From the NCBI GenBank assembly GCA_026874595.1, contig CM049315.1, forward strand, positions 3,468,664-3,532,663: DNA of 64,000 bases, written 5' to 3'. Below, in pieces: positions 47,481 to 58,374 of the stretch; the first letter of the stretch is position 1, and every line of letters starts with the position of its first letter. The DNA comes from Sipunculus nudus. Its lineage: Eukaryota; Annelida; Sipuncula; Golfingiida; Sipunculidae. The translations under genes were made by a program, and so were the position numbers. The notes beneath the pieces were generated by a model. That model saw only the letters and a program-made list of their open reading frames with translations. It was not told where the DNA came from and did not search any database.

Positions 47481-50250
47481 GCCACTTAAGGTCTATCCCA
47501 GAAGTGTGTATACACTCATCACCCAGGAGTTCATGGGTAGTGGCCATGAGTGATAGGCTTACGAATTAACTCTGTAGGAATGAACAGGCCTGAAAGACCA
47601 TGCAGGAAACAAAGATGGCTGAGACTGACATCATTGGTGATATGTGACGATGTATGCACCACCTCTAAGACTGTTAAGAAATGCAGAGTGTTAAATAATG
47701 TTACTTTATTAAACACATATAAATAGCAGGGTTTTCATTATTTCCTATATTTTCCTATGAATAGTTGCCCTCTGTAATTCCCTATATTTTCAGCATTTAC
47801 ACCATAATCTCCTGTATTTTCTTATATTTTCACTGCACAAACTTTCTTCTGATATAACTGTTAATACTTCATAATTATTGTCACATAGACCTGTTATTAT
47901 TAAAAAAAGAAAAAAACATTCAGCTCCTTTGTGAAACCCTGCATGTAAGTGTTACAGCCATCCTGTCTATTAAACACTTTCAGAAACTGCTTGGAGATAA
48001 TTTGTATATTTCCCTGTGAAAATCCCTATTAACTTCTATATGTTTGCCTCAAGTGCTCATGTAAAATTCTTCAGTAGTATTACTGGTTCTGATAAGTGAT
48101 ATAGACCAGATCAGGGATTATTCAGGAGGATGGTGGAAGCAATAAAATATAGATGCAGTTAAAACATGAACTTTACTTACATATCATCTGTTATGAGCTG
48201 ATAGGATTCCTATATTGGCACTTTTTTTTTTATAGGGAACAAAGATATCTTGACGTAAACAGATTCATTATCAATGAACAACATACCATGCTAGATTGAT
48301 ATTTTCTTAGGCTAGTGATATTGGTTTCAGGTGTATGAGTAAAAGGGATATTGGAATTTATAAATATAATGATAAGTGCATGGAGCCCATAAAAAAACTT
48401 TTTTCACACTTAGGTTTTCATTTTCTGTCTTAATGTTCTATTTGCATTGCTTGTCACAACCAGGGAGTTGTAGCTGGGGAAACTGCTGAGACATACATTG
48501 ATTTCCATGGTGTTTAAAATTTGTCTTCTTGACATCACTATCACAGACGTAGCATTGTAACAAAAGTAGGTTTAGCAGTGGGTAATGATACTGGCTTCAG
48601 CATGTTCTGTTAGTTTGCTCTTTTTAAAATATAATTCATAATTCTTCCTCAGTTCTTAACCCTTTGTCAGGTCTGTTGTGTCTCTCTTCCACTCCATTGC
48701 CAATCAGGTAGAGATTCAGCAATTAAGTAAAATTATGCAAATATCTATTCTGTCAGGTTTTCAACATTCCACATATGTTAGTTTTCTCAAAGGTAATTGG
48801 TCACAGATTTGCTATAATGTGTATAACCATATGCTTTTAATATAACTGGCCAAGGAACCATAGGAATAGACGAAGTGTTTTGCCTTTTCTTTTTAGGACC
48901 AGGGATGGTTACAGTACATTTCTTACATCTCTGGCAGGCTGTCAAGCAATCCTTCTGTTCCTACGTGTCTGGTCTCAGTCCTATTTTTCCTACTTCTTCT
49001 TGAAAATTCCTACTTTTCCTAATTTTTTGTTTTGCACTGTAACATTCAGTGTCTTAAAACTGTTATTTACTGTGAAATCTTCCTTTTGTTGTTATTACTG
49101 GTGAATTTTTGGCACGACGCTGTCTCAGAAGTGTTGGTACCAGCTTGGTATAATGTAAAAGTTGTTTAAATATGTTCTCAGTAATATAACTTTTAGAGTT
49201 TCCACATTACTCCAGCAAAAATGAACATGAATCATGTTGTTTCTGGTGCAATTTCAGTCCTACTTTTTTCCTTGTATTTTCTTACTTTTGTTCTACTTCT
49301 TCATTTTGTCCTATTTTCTATGTTTACAGTCCTACATTCTTACTTTTCCTTGTATTTTCCTACTTTTGTCTTACTTTTTCTGCAATAGAATCTGCAAAAA
49401 TATAGAAAACTTTTACCATTTTGGTATTTATAGGGTTCTTCTGGACACATGGTCATAATAATTTTTGCCTTATACTTGAAATCCAGTAGGCTTAATGTGT
49501 TATAATATTTAGTTAATAGAGCTCATTTTGAAAGAAAAAAATGAGTTAATAAGGTGAAGATTTAATAACAATGATATATAATTCCTTTCATAGTTATTTA
49601 CATTGTAATAAGGTTGAATTTCAACTATGGTAATAAAGTGGCAAAATTCCAGGTAAATCACCTGCTATAAAAATAGTCCAAACAGAAAAACTGAAAATTC
49701 AAACAGGGCTAGATAATCAATTTAGGGGCAATAGTGTTATGAAAAAAAGATGCACTTAATTGGTGTTCAACAATTGAGTGACAGAGGAGGTTTAATTTTT
49801 ATCATTAGACACATTATGTAGTCAATAAAAATATCACTAATAGCTTTTGCATGTAATACTGGTGAGATAACGGTGATTTTGTCGATACCTGCAGTGTTAC
49901 ACAACAATATGCAGTTAACCATTAGATGAATTTACAGTCCTTGGGAGATTATTATTCAGTACCTAGTCACCTGCTAATGAACGAACAGAAATATTGATTT
50001 ATTGAAAGACATGCCTTGAAACCTCAGGCCACTCAAAGTAATGGTTCTGCTGACTCAAAGACCAAAATTATGTAACAGCATGGAAGTTTTCAAGAAGGAT
50101 AGAAAAAGAGGGACAATATTTGAAACAGTGCATGTATGAACAACACAAAGTTGAAACCCCTTTCAGTGAAAGCTTTATGGATGAAAATTCTACATAATGA
50201 AATTTATACATGTATATATTACATACTTTTTATTACTTTTTTTTATTATT
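47481..50250. other. Spacer with dispersed CCTATATTTTCC low-complexity blocks
   Basis: Pyrimidine-rich runs built from TTTCCTATATTTTCC and TCCTACTTTT-like words occur at about 47740-47850, 48980-49030 and 49255-49385, and again at 59125-59270. They look like a decayed dispersed simple repeat. No coding signal is accepted here. Confidence 0.4.
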
Positions 50251-50745
50251 ATTTGCCCATCTATGACAGGTAGTCTCTTATATCCACTGTTCGCCCTTTA
50301 ACTTTCAGTGTCTCTGCGATAAGTTTTACTGAGGCTTTTATGGATTTTCACAAAACACACCACAACTACTTACCAAAAGATTATCCATGTATATGCAATA
50401 AGGTCATGTGTCACTAGGCTACTTTGTGGTGTTGCCGCGAGAACTTACAAGGAATATGATGGATTTTGATAAAACTCAAAAGAAATATTAATCAGTGTAA
50501 TATCTCACATAAGTTAAATTTCAAAGCAAAATCCATGCATATTTAATGAGGTCAGAGATCACCAGACTTTGGTGGAACCATGATGGCTTGCCAAAAGTCT
50601 GATGGATTTTCAATAAATTCATTATGAGTATTATCCAAAACAGTTTGTCTCCTGAATTACATTCTTAGCAAAATTCACACATATTTAATGAGATCAGACA
50701 CCACAAAATATACAACAGGCATATTATGCACCATGCTTGGTGCTT
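50251..50745 (+). mobile_element. F6 HINE-like element, second decayed copy
   Basis: It begins in a T-rich tract with TTTGCCCATCTATGACAGG and continues with the same order of phrases as 31131-31665: TTTCAGTGTC, GATGGATTTT, TCACAAAAC, TTTAATGAGGTCAGAGATC. The terminal palindrome is degenerate and the right end is not visible. Confidence 0.45.
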
Positions 50746-51215
50746 TTGTCAATGATAAGTGTAGCAGTAAGACAAAAATTACACTGCCTGTTTGGTGCTG
50801 ATTCACAAAAAAAAAGTTTATTTTAACACTTCATAAGACACAAGTAACTGAGGTCTTTTCAGAGTCAACCATTTTGTAGGCTCTGATATTTCATCAATGA
50901 GGTCCAACTGAACATAATATTACCATTAATAAGTTACTGTCCCATCAGCAGGAAGTCTTATATTAAAGATCCATTAATCTTGCTTTGTATTCCTGAAGTC
51001 CCATCAGTGCTGCCCAGCAGTGAGCATGAATGGACCGCAGAAGAGAGTATTCAGGCAGACTTGCATGAACAAAAGACCATGCATAACAAAGATGTACCAG
51101 TCCTACACTTAGCTCAGCATTTAGTTTTGATCAGTCGTTAAGTATTTATTATATCAGTTTAATGAAACCCATAAATATCAGCTAGCTGCCACATTGGGTG
51201 TGGTTCAGCTTGCAG

Positions 51216-51393
51216 CTCTTGACTGCTGCAGGCGGGTCAGTGACTGTCTGTCAATACTTGTCAGCAGTGAAGCATGCTGGTGCAGCCGGTGAAGCATGCT
51301 GGTGCAGCCGTTCAGTAGGTGTACTCAGCACCTCCTGTCCTCTGATCTATACATCCAATCAGTCATTGCATCAAAGAGGCCTTCAGAAACAAG
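51216..51393 (+). CDS. Candidate internal coding exon, protein unknown
   Basis: An acceptor CAGCTTGCAG is followed by 178 nt open in phase 0 (59 codons and one base) to a donor ACAAG|GTAAAAC. The peptide starts LLTAAGGSVTVCQYLSAVKH and ends NQSLHQRGLQKQ. A 22-bp near-duplicate, AAGCATGCTGGTGCAGCCG, occurs twice in a row at about 51270-51312 and is read in two different frames. The block is less AT-rich than its flanks. Acceptor quality is modest. The protein is not recognised. Confidence 0.32.
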
Positions 51394-51648
51394 GTAAAAC
51401 CTCATGTATTAGGCCTGCTGATGTATGACACGGGGTCGACAGGTGACCAATAAAAAGGGTATCCATATTGATAGAGTTAACTAATGCAAAGATTCAGCAT
51501 CTAAATAGATTGATCATCTTCATACATTAGCTGAGATACACTGTGAATATGATTTGTTACTGTGTCAGTCCATTTGAAGAACAAATGACATACATGTTTG
51601 CGAGGTAATATACAGGAAAAGCTCACTGAATGAACTCAGTTCACTTAC

Positions 51649-51717
51649 CAGCTGCTTGCAAGGACCACCTTTACCACTTATGACCACCGGGGCAGTGACA
51701 CAATAACTAAAATTGTT
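51649..51717 (-). CDS. Candidate small internal exon (23 codons)
   Basis: On the minus strand, a pyrimidine-rich acceptor (CCTTCCCTGCTCTTAATTGG then TCAG) precedes 69 nt open in phase 0 only, reading NNFSYCVTAPVVISGKGGPC then KQL, with a consensus donor CTG|GTAAGTG. The other two minus frames contain stops. The plus strand is also open here (QLLARTTFTTYDHRGSDTIT) with a CAG acceptor but no donor before its stop. Two canonical splice signals favour the minus strand. The protein is unknown. Confidence 0.4.
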
Positions 51718-52567
51718 CTGACCAATTAAGAGCAGGGAAGGCTTATGATTTTTGATGGTTTTATTTAATTTTTTTCTTAGACTTTTACTATCTACAAAAT
51801 ACATCATTTCTATAAAATATAAGTTTATGTTTATTATAATGTTCTTTTGTAACTCAGAAGATTCTATGAAATTGTGTGTGGTAGGAAAACATTGATGACA
51901 CCAAAACAGAAGTGTAGTATGTGCATCAGACAAGTCTCCACAATAATGCCATAATCCATCTGAAATGATGCAAGTGGTACACAATGAGCCCACCCTGGCT
52001 TCAGAGTGGTTGTTGTTATTAATTTTAAAGATTTTCAATAAATTTTTAAAAAATTGTTTTTAAGGGTTGGCCATTAGGTTAAGTAAGAGTTGACTATATA
52101 TTTATGCTTGGACCTGGAGGAGGACGCAGACCTTGGCAGTGGTATGTGTCAGTATACATATTGTATACATATTTCCATCATTCCACTGTATATTGTTTTA
52201 TACTCACAAAATGTCAGTTGGCAAATTTCACAGAATTACAAACCCAATGTTTTACTTAATTTGGTCGCATTCTCAAAGGTGAATATTATTGTAAAAAAAT
52301 GTGACCAAGAACTTTAACAACTTTGGGATATCTTTGATCCATTAAAGTGTTGCATCACTCAAATTCAGTCATTTTTATATCCATCAGTGACATCAGTTTC
52401 ATAAATATTTGACATCAAAAGGAATATTGATTTGAGATGGTTTGAAACTGCAAATTGTCCCTTGGTGGTTCAGCATAATCAGAGTGGATTTTAACAAAGT
52501 CAGTGATTCCAGCTGGAGCACCAAAGGAAGAGAGAAAAGTGTGGCACTGATGACTTCCACATGACAG

Positions 52568-52690
52568 TCCCCCACAGTAGAACCATGTGATATAACAGAT
52601 CGTCAGCTCAGTGTAAAGAAGCAAAGTCGACCGGTGTGGAAGGAGATCAAGGAAAGATGCGCCCGTTATATGACCAGGGCAAATATATAG
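52568..52690 (+). CDS. Candidate last coding exon, protein unknown
   Basis: After ACTTCCACATGACAG, 40 codons read SPTVEPCDITDRQLSVKKQS then RPVWKEIKERCARYMTRANI, ending at TAG (52688-52690). The tail is strongly basic and looks helical. The minus strand is open too, but its translation is hydrophobic and reads as a shadow. The acceptor has a weak pyrimidine tract. A possible upstream partner is an acidic stretch ending DLEEDADLGS at about 52108-52141 before GTATGTG. I cannot name the protein. Confidence 0.35.
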   Translation, partial: SPTVEPCDITDRQLSVKKQSRPVWKEIKERCARYMTRANI

Positions 52691-53966
52691 GTGACAAGTG
52701 ATGGTATCATCCGGGCCTTTCCTTCCCTGGATTATTTATTTCTGTTCTTTTGTTTCTTCTTTGCCCTCCCGGGGGTCTCTTTACTGACGAAAATATTGTG
52801 TCCTTTGGCTTCAACCCTTGGTCAGGCTGGCTGATGTTGTTGTGAACATTGTTGCAGCAAATGGGTTTCTTTAGATGAGTACTATAAACAAGAATATGAT
52901 TTTAAGCTGTGTGGAGGTATAAACTAGAGCACCCAGAGGATTCACTTGATACACCATGCTTTCTCTTAGCTCAGAGATTCTCCTTTGTAATGGAGCAGTA
53001 ATGCATCTTTTTTTTCAATGTAAAGTCAAGATTTGAATGAGAAAAGACCAAACCTATGGATTCACCACTTCCATTTTTCATGGATCAAATTTCTTTTGCA
53101 AATGAAGACCAGGTCCTTCTTACCTTGGTTATTTTATAATTTGTGATTTTTTAAAGGTATATACCATTTCAAAAACTTCAGCAAATTATTGTATTGTCTT
53201 TGAAAGCTGGCAAAAATACTGTTCTGTCTCAACCAGTAAAAAAAGTTTGCTTGCTCAATACTATAAGACAATGTTCCCATAATCCATAGAGCAAAACCTT
53301 TTTTGGACTTTATGGTATGATATTCAGAGAATCATGTGTTAACTGAACAGCTCAGAAGACAAGGCTTTGTTTTGATAAGTAATTGTATGATCGATAAACA
53401 ATTTTTCATGGGATTGCAACAGGATGATTTCCATTGGTCAGCTTTTACATCATTGATTAGTAACAGAAACAGTAGATAATAAACACCATTGAAAAGTACA
53501 ATTCTGAATAAATTGACCAAATTTAGGACATCTGAAAATTTATGAAGTATATATCAATGTGTTAATTAGACATTTCAATCTATTTTTTCCATTATTAGAA
53601 GCTTTTATATTAACCATCTAATCAACAGCTGATATTTCCATTTTTAAATATAAAAAAAAATTTTTTTACTGTTTTTTTTATTGATATTTAAATACTGCAT
53701 GTACTACTAATGGTGCCTAATACATGACTTCATCAAGACTTTTTTTCCAAGGCATAAAAACTTCGGAAGTAAAACATTTTACTTTGTTAACCATAATGTG
53801 AAATAGACCAACAGGTATGGTTAAAAATCAGGATGATTACACAACTAGCGCTATCCGGCTAACTCAGGCAGCTCAATATGACCACACCCGGTTTTATATT
53901 GATTTCTACACCTTGCTCAGGTACTGGATGAATCAGAGTCATTAGGTAGACAACATCTCCACCCAC
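52691..53966. other. Spacer without firm genes
   Basis: AT-rich with long A and T runs (for example 53640-53700). No frame with splice support. Confidence 0.4.
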
Positions 53967-54113
53967 CTGTCTCAGACTTGTAACGGGATGCCTCAGGTGT
54001 GGTTGTACAGGAATCATACGCCACAGAAAGGAGCACAGCTTGGTTATCTTTTCTAAATACCCAAGCTGCAGAAACTGTGACACCATGGCCATCGGATACA
54101 TAATGATCATTTC
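53967..54113 (-). CDS. Possible coding exon, strand uncertain
   Basis: On the minus strand, after TCCTGTAATAG, 147 nt stay open (two bases, 48 codons, one base), reading NDHYVSDGHGVTVSAAWVFR then KDNQAVLLSVAYDSC and ending SRYKSET before a donor-like ACAG|GTGGGT. A second minus frame is open further, to about 53859, and a plus frame (containing TGCLRCGCTGIIRHRKEH) is also open. The pyrimidine tract is weak. The chosen frame has the most protein-like composition, but the call is tentative. Confidence 0.25.
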
Positions 54114-54529
54114 CTATTACAGGACATTTGTTCATACTCAGTATTAAGTAAAATGCTTACGGTCTACACCACTGGAATAATACACCTCTCAGGAAGAATG
54201 CGGTCAAGATCAGTCCCAGACAGCAAAATGAATGTTTAAAGATTTGATAATTGAAACAAAAATAAAGAATAGGTTCATGAATGTTAGGTAACTAATATTG
54301 ATAGACTTATATTGAATAAGAAAGTAACCACAACATGAGAATGATAGCATTATTGTATTTCCCAGACAAAGTTGGGGGATACATGTTTTCATGATGCCTC
54401 CGCTGCCCCCACCCCATATAAATCTTGTTGGCGCGATAACTCAAAAAATATTTCACGGATCTTTACCAAACTTGGTATATGTATAGATAATGGTGTGAGG
54501 ACGACGCCTATTTAAAATGAGGTCATGAC

Positions 54530-54541
54530 CTTTTCTAAGAG
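54530..54541. promoter_or_regulatory. Palindromic AGGTCATGACCT in F2
   Basis: A second perfect copy of the zero-spaced inverted AGGTCA pair seen at 39178, at the same place in the F2 body. It shows the motif is a family feature. Confidence 0.35.
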
Positions 54542-55136
54542 AGTGTCCTTGACCTTGAATTGTTCCAGTTTTGGGTAAAATCACACAAATTCTTTAATAT
54601 CTCAAGAAATCTTGTATGGATTGATCCGAAAATCGAGTTGATCGAAGATCATGGATAGGGTTGTCATGTTCCAGAAACTGGTGGCACCACCTATTATTCT
54701 TTACTTGTTTTTGTGCCTTTTGATACCCACAAAATTGCCACTTGACAGTACTGTGAGCATTATAAGTCAAAAACTAATTGACAGATTTTTTTTATATTAT
54801 GCATATACAAAGATATGGGTTATGGGATGATGTTTCTTAAAATTGGGGTCATGACCTTTCCTATGAGAGTGGCCTTGACGTTAAATATTCCCATATTTGG
54901 TGAAATTCACACGAAATCTTTAATATCTCAGTAAGGGATACATGGAATGATCCAAAAACAAATTGACCGAAGATCTTAGATAACTTTGTCTTTTGCAGAA
55001 GACAGGTAGCACTACCTTGTGTCGTTTTCTTGTTAAAATAATGTTAACGCAATAACTTTGTAAGAAACCCACAGGTTTGATGCATCTCATCAACGGCTAG
55101 GTCAAGTTTGAATATGGAAGACCTTGATGCATTTTT

Positions 55137-57768
55137 AGCTCAGCTGACTATAAGTCATCTGAGCTATAGTCGTGGTCCATTGTCCGTCGTCCGTCTGTCT
55201 GTCCGTCCGTCCGTCCGTCCATCCGTCCGTCCGTCCGTAGATGTGGCACGTTTTGAAACCGTAAGACCTAGGAATCCAAAATTCGGCATAATGTTAGATG
55301 TCCCCAAGATCTCCTACCAAGCCGAAAATTGGGTCTTTGCAACTTCGTTTCTTTGAGAAATTAAGGAAAAACCTCAATTTTTTATTAAAAACCTATTTTC
55401 ACACTTCAGGACTGCCTAATATCAAAACCACTCATCTGTTTTTCCTCATTTTTACCATAAATATTTCTCTATATATTTCCTATGTACATGCCAAAAATTA
55501 TGTCTGTATTATTTAATTTAAAAAAGTTATGGGCCCAAACATAATGCTTTTTGTAAAAAATCAGGAAAGATATTTGATCACTAAACACAAAACATGTTAA
55601 AGCTATGGACCTTTTTTCCAGTAATATAACTTTAATAAATCAAAATTAAATTGTACACCCAAAATTAGATGAAAATCTTTTAAATTTTTTAAAATATTAA
55701 TAAAAATAAAAAATTGGTACCTTAAATTTTGCCCAACTTTGACCATGGCACGTTTTTTTCCTGTAAGTACTGTGGATTTAATTTTCACAGCATGTTTTTG
55801 TTATCTTTTCAACTGTTAACACCAAAAATTTGAAACCAGTTGATCAAAAACTGTAGATTTTATTCAAGTTTTCAAGCACCATGTAACATATTGTTTACAT
55901 CGAGCTAGTGTTATGCAGTTTGCAAGGACTCAGCTCCCCAGCTTCAGCTCTTAGTTCCTTAAATTCGGCATACAGCTAGATGTCTCCAAAATCCCCTACC
56001 ATGCCAAGAATTTGGTCACTAGGACTTAATACCTTCAAGATATTAATGAAAAACTTCATTTTTCCATTAAAAACCCATTGTTACACTTCAAGACTGCCTA
56101 ATATCAAAACCACTGATCTGACTTTAATCATAAATAATATACATATTTTTCATTCTCTATGCACATGCCAGAATGATGTCAGTATTGCGTAATTGTTTTA
56201 AGTTATGGGCCCAAACATAATGCACTTTGTAAAAAATCAAGAAATATATTTACTCCCTTAACAAGGGCATTGCTGAAGCTAGAGATTTTTTTGTCAGGGA
56301 TGTAACATTATTTAATCAAGATTCAATTGAATACCCAAAATTAGTTCTGAATTTTTCAAATTTTATAAGTTATTAGTATAAATATAAAATTAGTACCTTA
56401 AATTTTGCCCAACTGTGACCACGGCACGTTTGTGTCCTGTGAGCACTGTTGATATAATTTTTATATCATGCACACATTAGGATTTCAGCTTTTTAGTTTA
56501 GAGAGCTGAAAGAAATTGGCCAAAAATTGAAGCTTTTATTAATGTTTTTTATGAGACCCTGTCAGACTTTGGCTCTCTCCAGCCCCTCTTGAGTCACCTG
56601 TATGTTGACCTTGTTGACCTTTCATCAAATTATGCACGCTTGAGGCGAGGCATACAGGAATCCAGGCAGCTTATGGCCAGCCACAGTTGATCCAGGTGTC
56701 CAACCCAACTCATCTAGTAGTTTTAACCAACAACATAACAATAAACAATAAATTAATAAATTTTTATTGGTTTTTAATAACAAATTTAAGAAAAATAGTT
56801 GTTAGTTTATAATAACAGGAAATTAACTTGCAGTTACTATGATATAAGAATCTTGTATCGATGGGTAGAATGTCACATATTCCAAATAACACCATGCGAT
56901 CACCTATGGCATTTTTCAGTTCAATTTTAATAATAAAGAAGTAAATCATATTATTCATTACTAATCATTAGGGATCATATGAAGGAAATTAATGATAGAC
57001 AAAGATGCAGTTGATAATATTAATCTAGATTCCTACTGTGTCTAGTGTGTACATTGATGTGAAATTAGTCCAAAATGAATTTTTTACAGTTATTTTTTAA
57101 TATAAATAAAAGCCATAAAACCAGGTACATATGATCATTATTTAAATGTGTGAATTTTGTATATTCTGGATTCTCAACATCATTGGTTGGTGAAACTGAA
57201 TAAATACCAGACATGGTGCGAATACTTTGTAATTGTATTTAAATACGAATATGATTAATACTCCATTATAAAATTTCTTGCATAAAGAATAGGAATTCAG
57301 GTAAAAATGAAAGTATATGAATACTCGTGCAAATACTTTCAAAATGTATTCATGAATGCATTCATGAATATATTCTTTAATATTATTTTAATAATCATAT
57401 CAGTTATATTTCATTTAAAAAATCATATGATTCTCTTATTATTTTTTATAAAAATTATATTTGGGACAATATTTGTAATTTTTTTAATAAATAGGTAAAC
57501 TCTTATATTATATGTTCTGCTAATAAGTTATATGGCCAAGTCAAAATCTGTGTGACAATAGTACTCCATTTGTTAATAAAATAAATGAAATCAATCCTCT
57601 TCCCTGTCTCCAAAGGTACTAACAAAATCATACATAAGTTAAACAACAACAACTCATAATACAGCTTATATATTATTACCACACAAAACCAGCATGTGCC
57701 TCATTTCTAAATAATATTTTTTTATCATATATAACAGCTGAGCGTCGTGACCCATAGGTCCCTTGTTT
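55137..57768 (+). mobile_element. F1 HINE-like element nested in F2
   Basis: The left flank is GATGCATTTTT and the right flank CAAGGTCACAGCAG. The uninterrupted F2 unit reads GATGCATTTTTCAAGGTCAC at 57904-57923, so the element entered the T tract with no duplication beyond ambiguous T bases. The left end has the F1 palindrome and a CCGT microsatellite (55181-55240). The right end has CAGCTGAGCGTCGTG, the hairpin GACCCATAGGTC (one mismatch) and CCTTGTTT. Internal blocks match 177-3299 closely (for example near 55260-55560 and 360-600). Confidence 0.78.
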
Positions 57769-58374
57769 CAAGGTCACAGCAGTGATTATGCTAAAATGAT
57801 ATTAGGGCAATAACTAAAAAAGAATTTGTGGTACAGTGACCAAACCTACAGTTTAGATGCATCTTATCAAGGGCTAGGCCAAGTTCGAATATGGATGACT
57901 TTGATGCATTTTTCAAGGTCACAGAGGCAATAACGCTGAAATGATGTTAACTATAATATCTCACTGAGGGATGCATGGATTGGTCCAAAAATCAAATTGA
58001 CATAAGATGTTTGATAGCATTGTTTTCTGCAGAAGACAGGTGGCGCCACCTTATGTTGTTTTCTTGCTAAAATGATGTTTAAACAGAATAACTTTGTAAG
58101 AATTTGAGGTACAGTCACCAAACCCACAAGTTGGATGCATCTTATCAACAGCTAGGTCAAATTTGAACATGGACGACCTTGATACATTTTTTCAAGGTCA
58201 CAGCAGCGATAATGTTAAAATGAAATTACGGCAATAACTCCAAAAAAAATTGTTGGTACAGTCACCAAACTTACAGGTTAGATGCATCTTATCAAGGGCT
58301 GGGGAGTGGGGGGGGGGGGGGGTTAATTGTCTGTGGATACTATGGCACCTGCGGTGCCAAGAAATATCTAGTTT

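Larger units (their letters stand above)
54355..58374 (+). mobile_element. F2 HINE-like element split by a nested F1 insertion
   Basis: The 5' palindrome (GTATTTCCCAGACAAAGTTG..) starts at 54355. The body carries AGGTCATGACCT (54530-54541) and diverged units. It is interrupted at 55137-57768 by an F1 element and resumes at 57769 with CAAGGTCACAGCAG. GGTGGCGCCACC is perfect at 58039-58050. The right end has a long G tract (58304-58322), TTAATTGTCTGTGGATAC, the perfect hairpin TGGCACCTGCGGTGCCA (58343-58359) and TATCTAGTTTT. It has no coding capacity. Confidence 0.75.

Noticed and set aside
51565-52038. 157-codon minus-strand frame taken as one exon
   Set aside because: Its middle is Asn/Ile/Lys-rich AT sequence; only the splice-bounded part at 51649-51717 looks coding.
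52415-52624. Minus-strand frame (69 codons) and its upstream extension
   Set aside because: It overlaps the plus-strand island at 52568-52690, is hydrophobic and Cys/His-rich like an antisense shadow, and has no donor.
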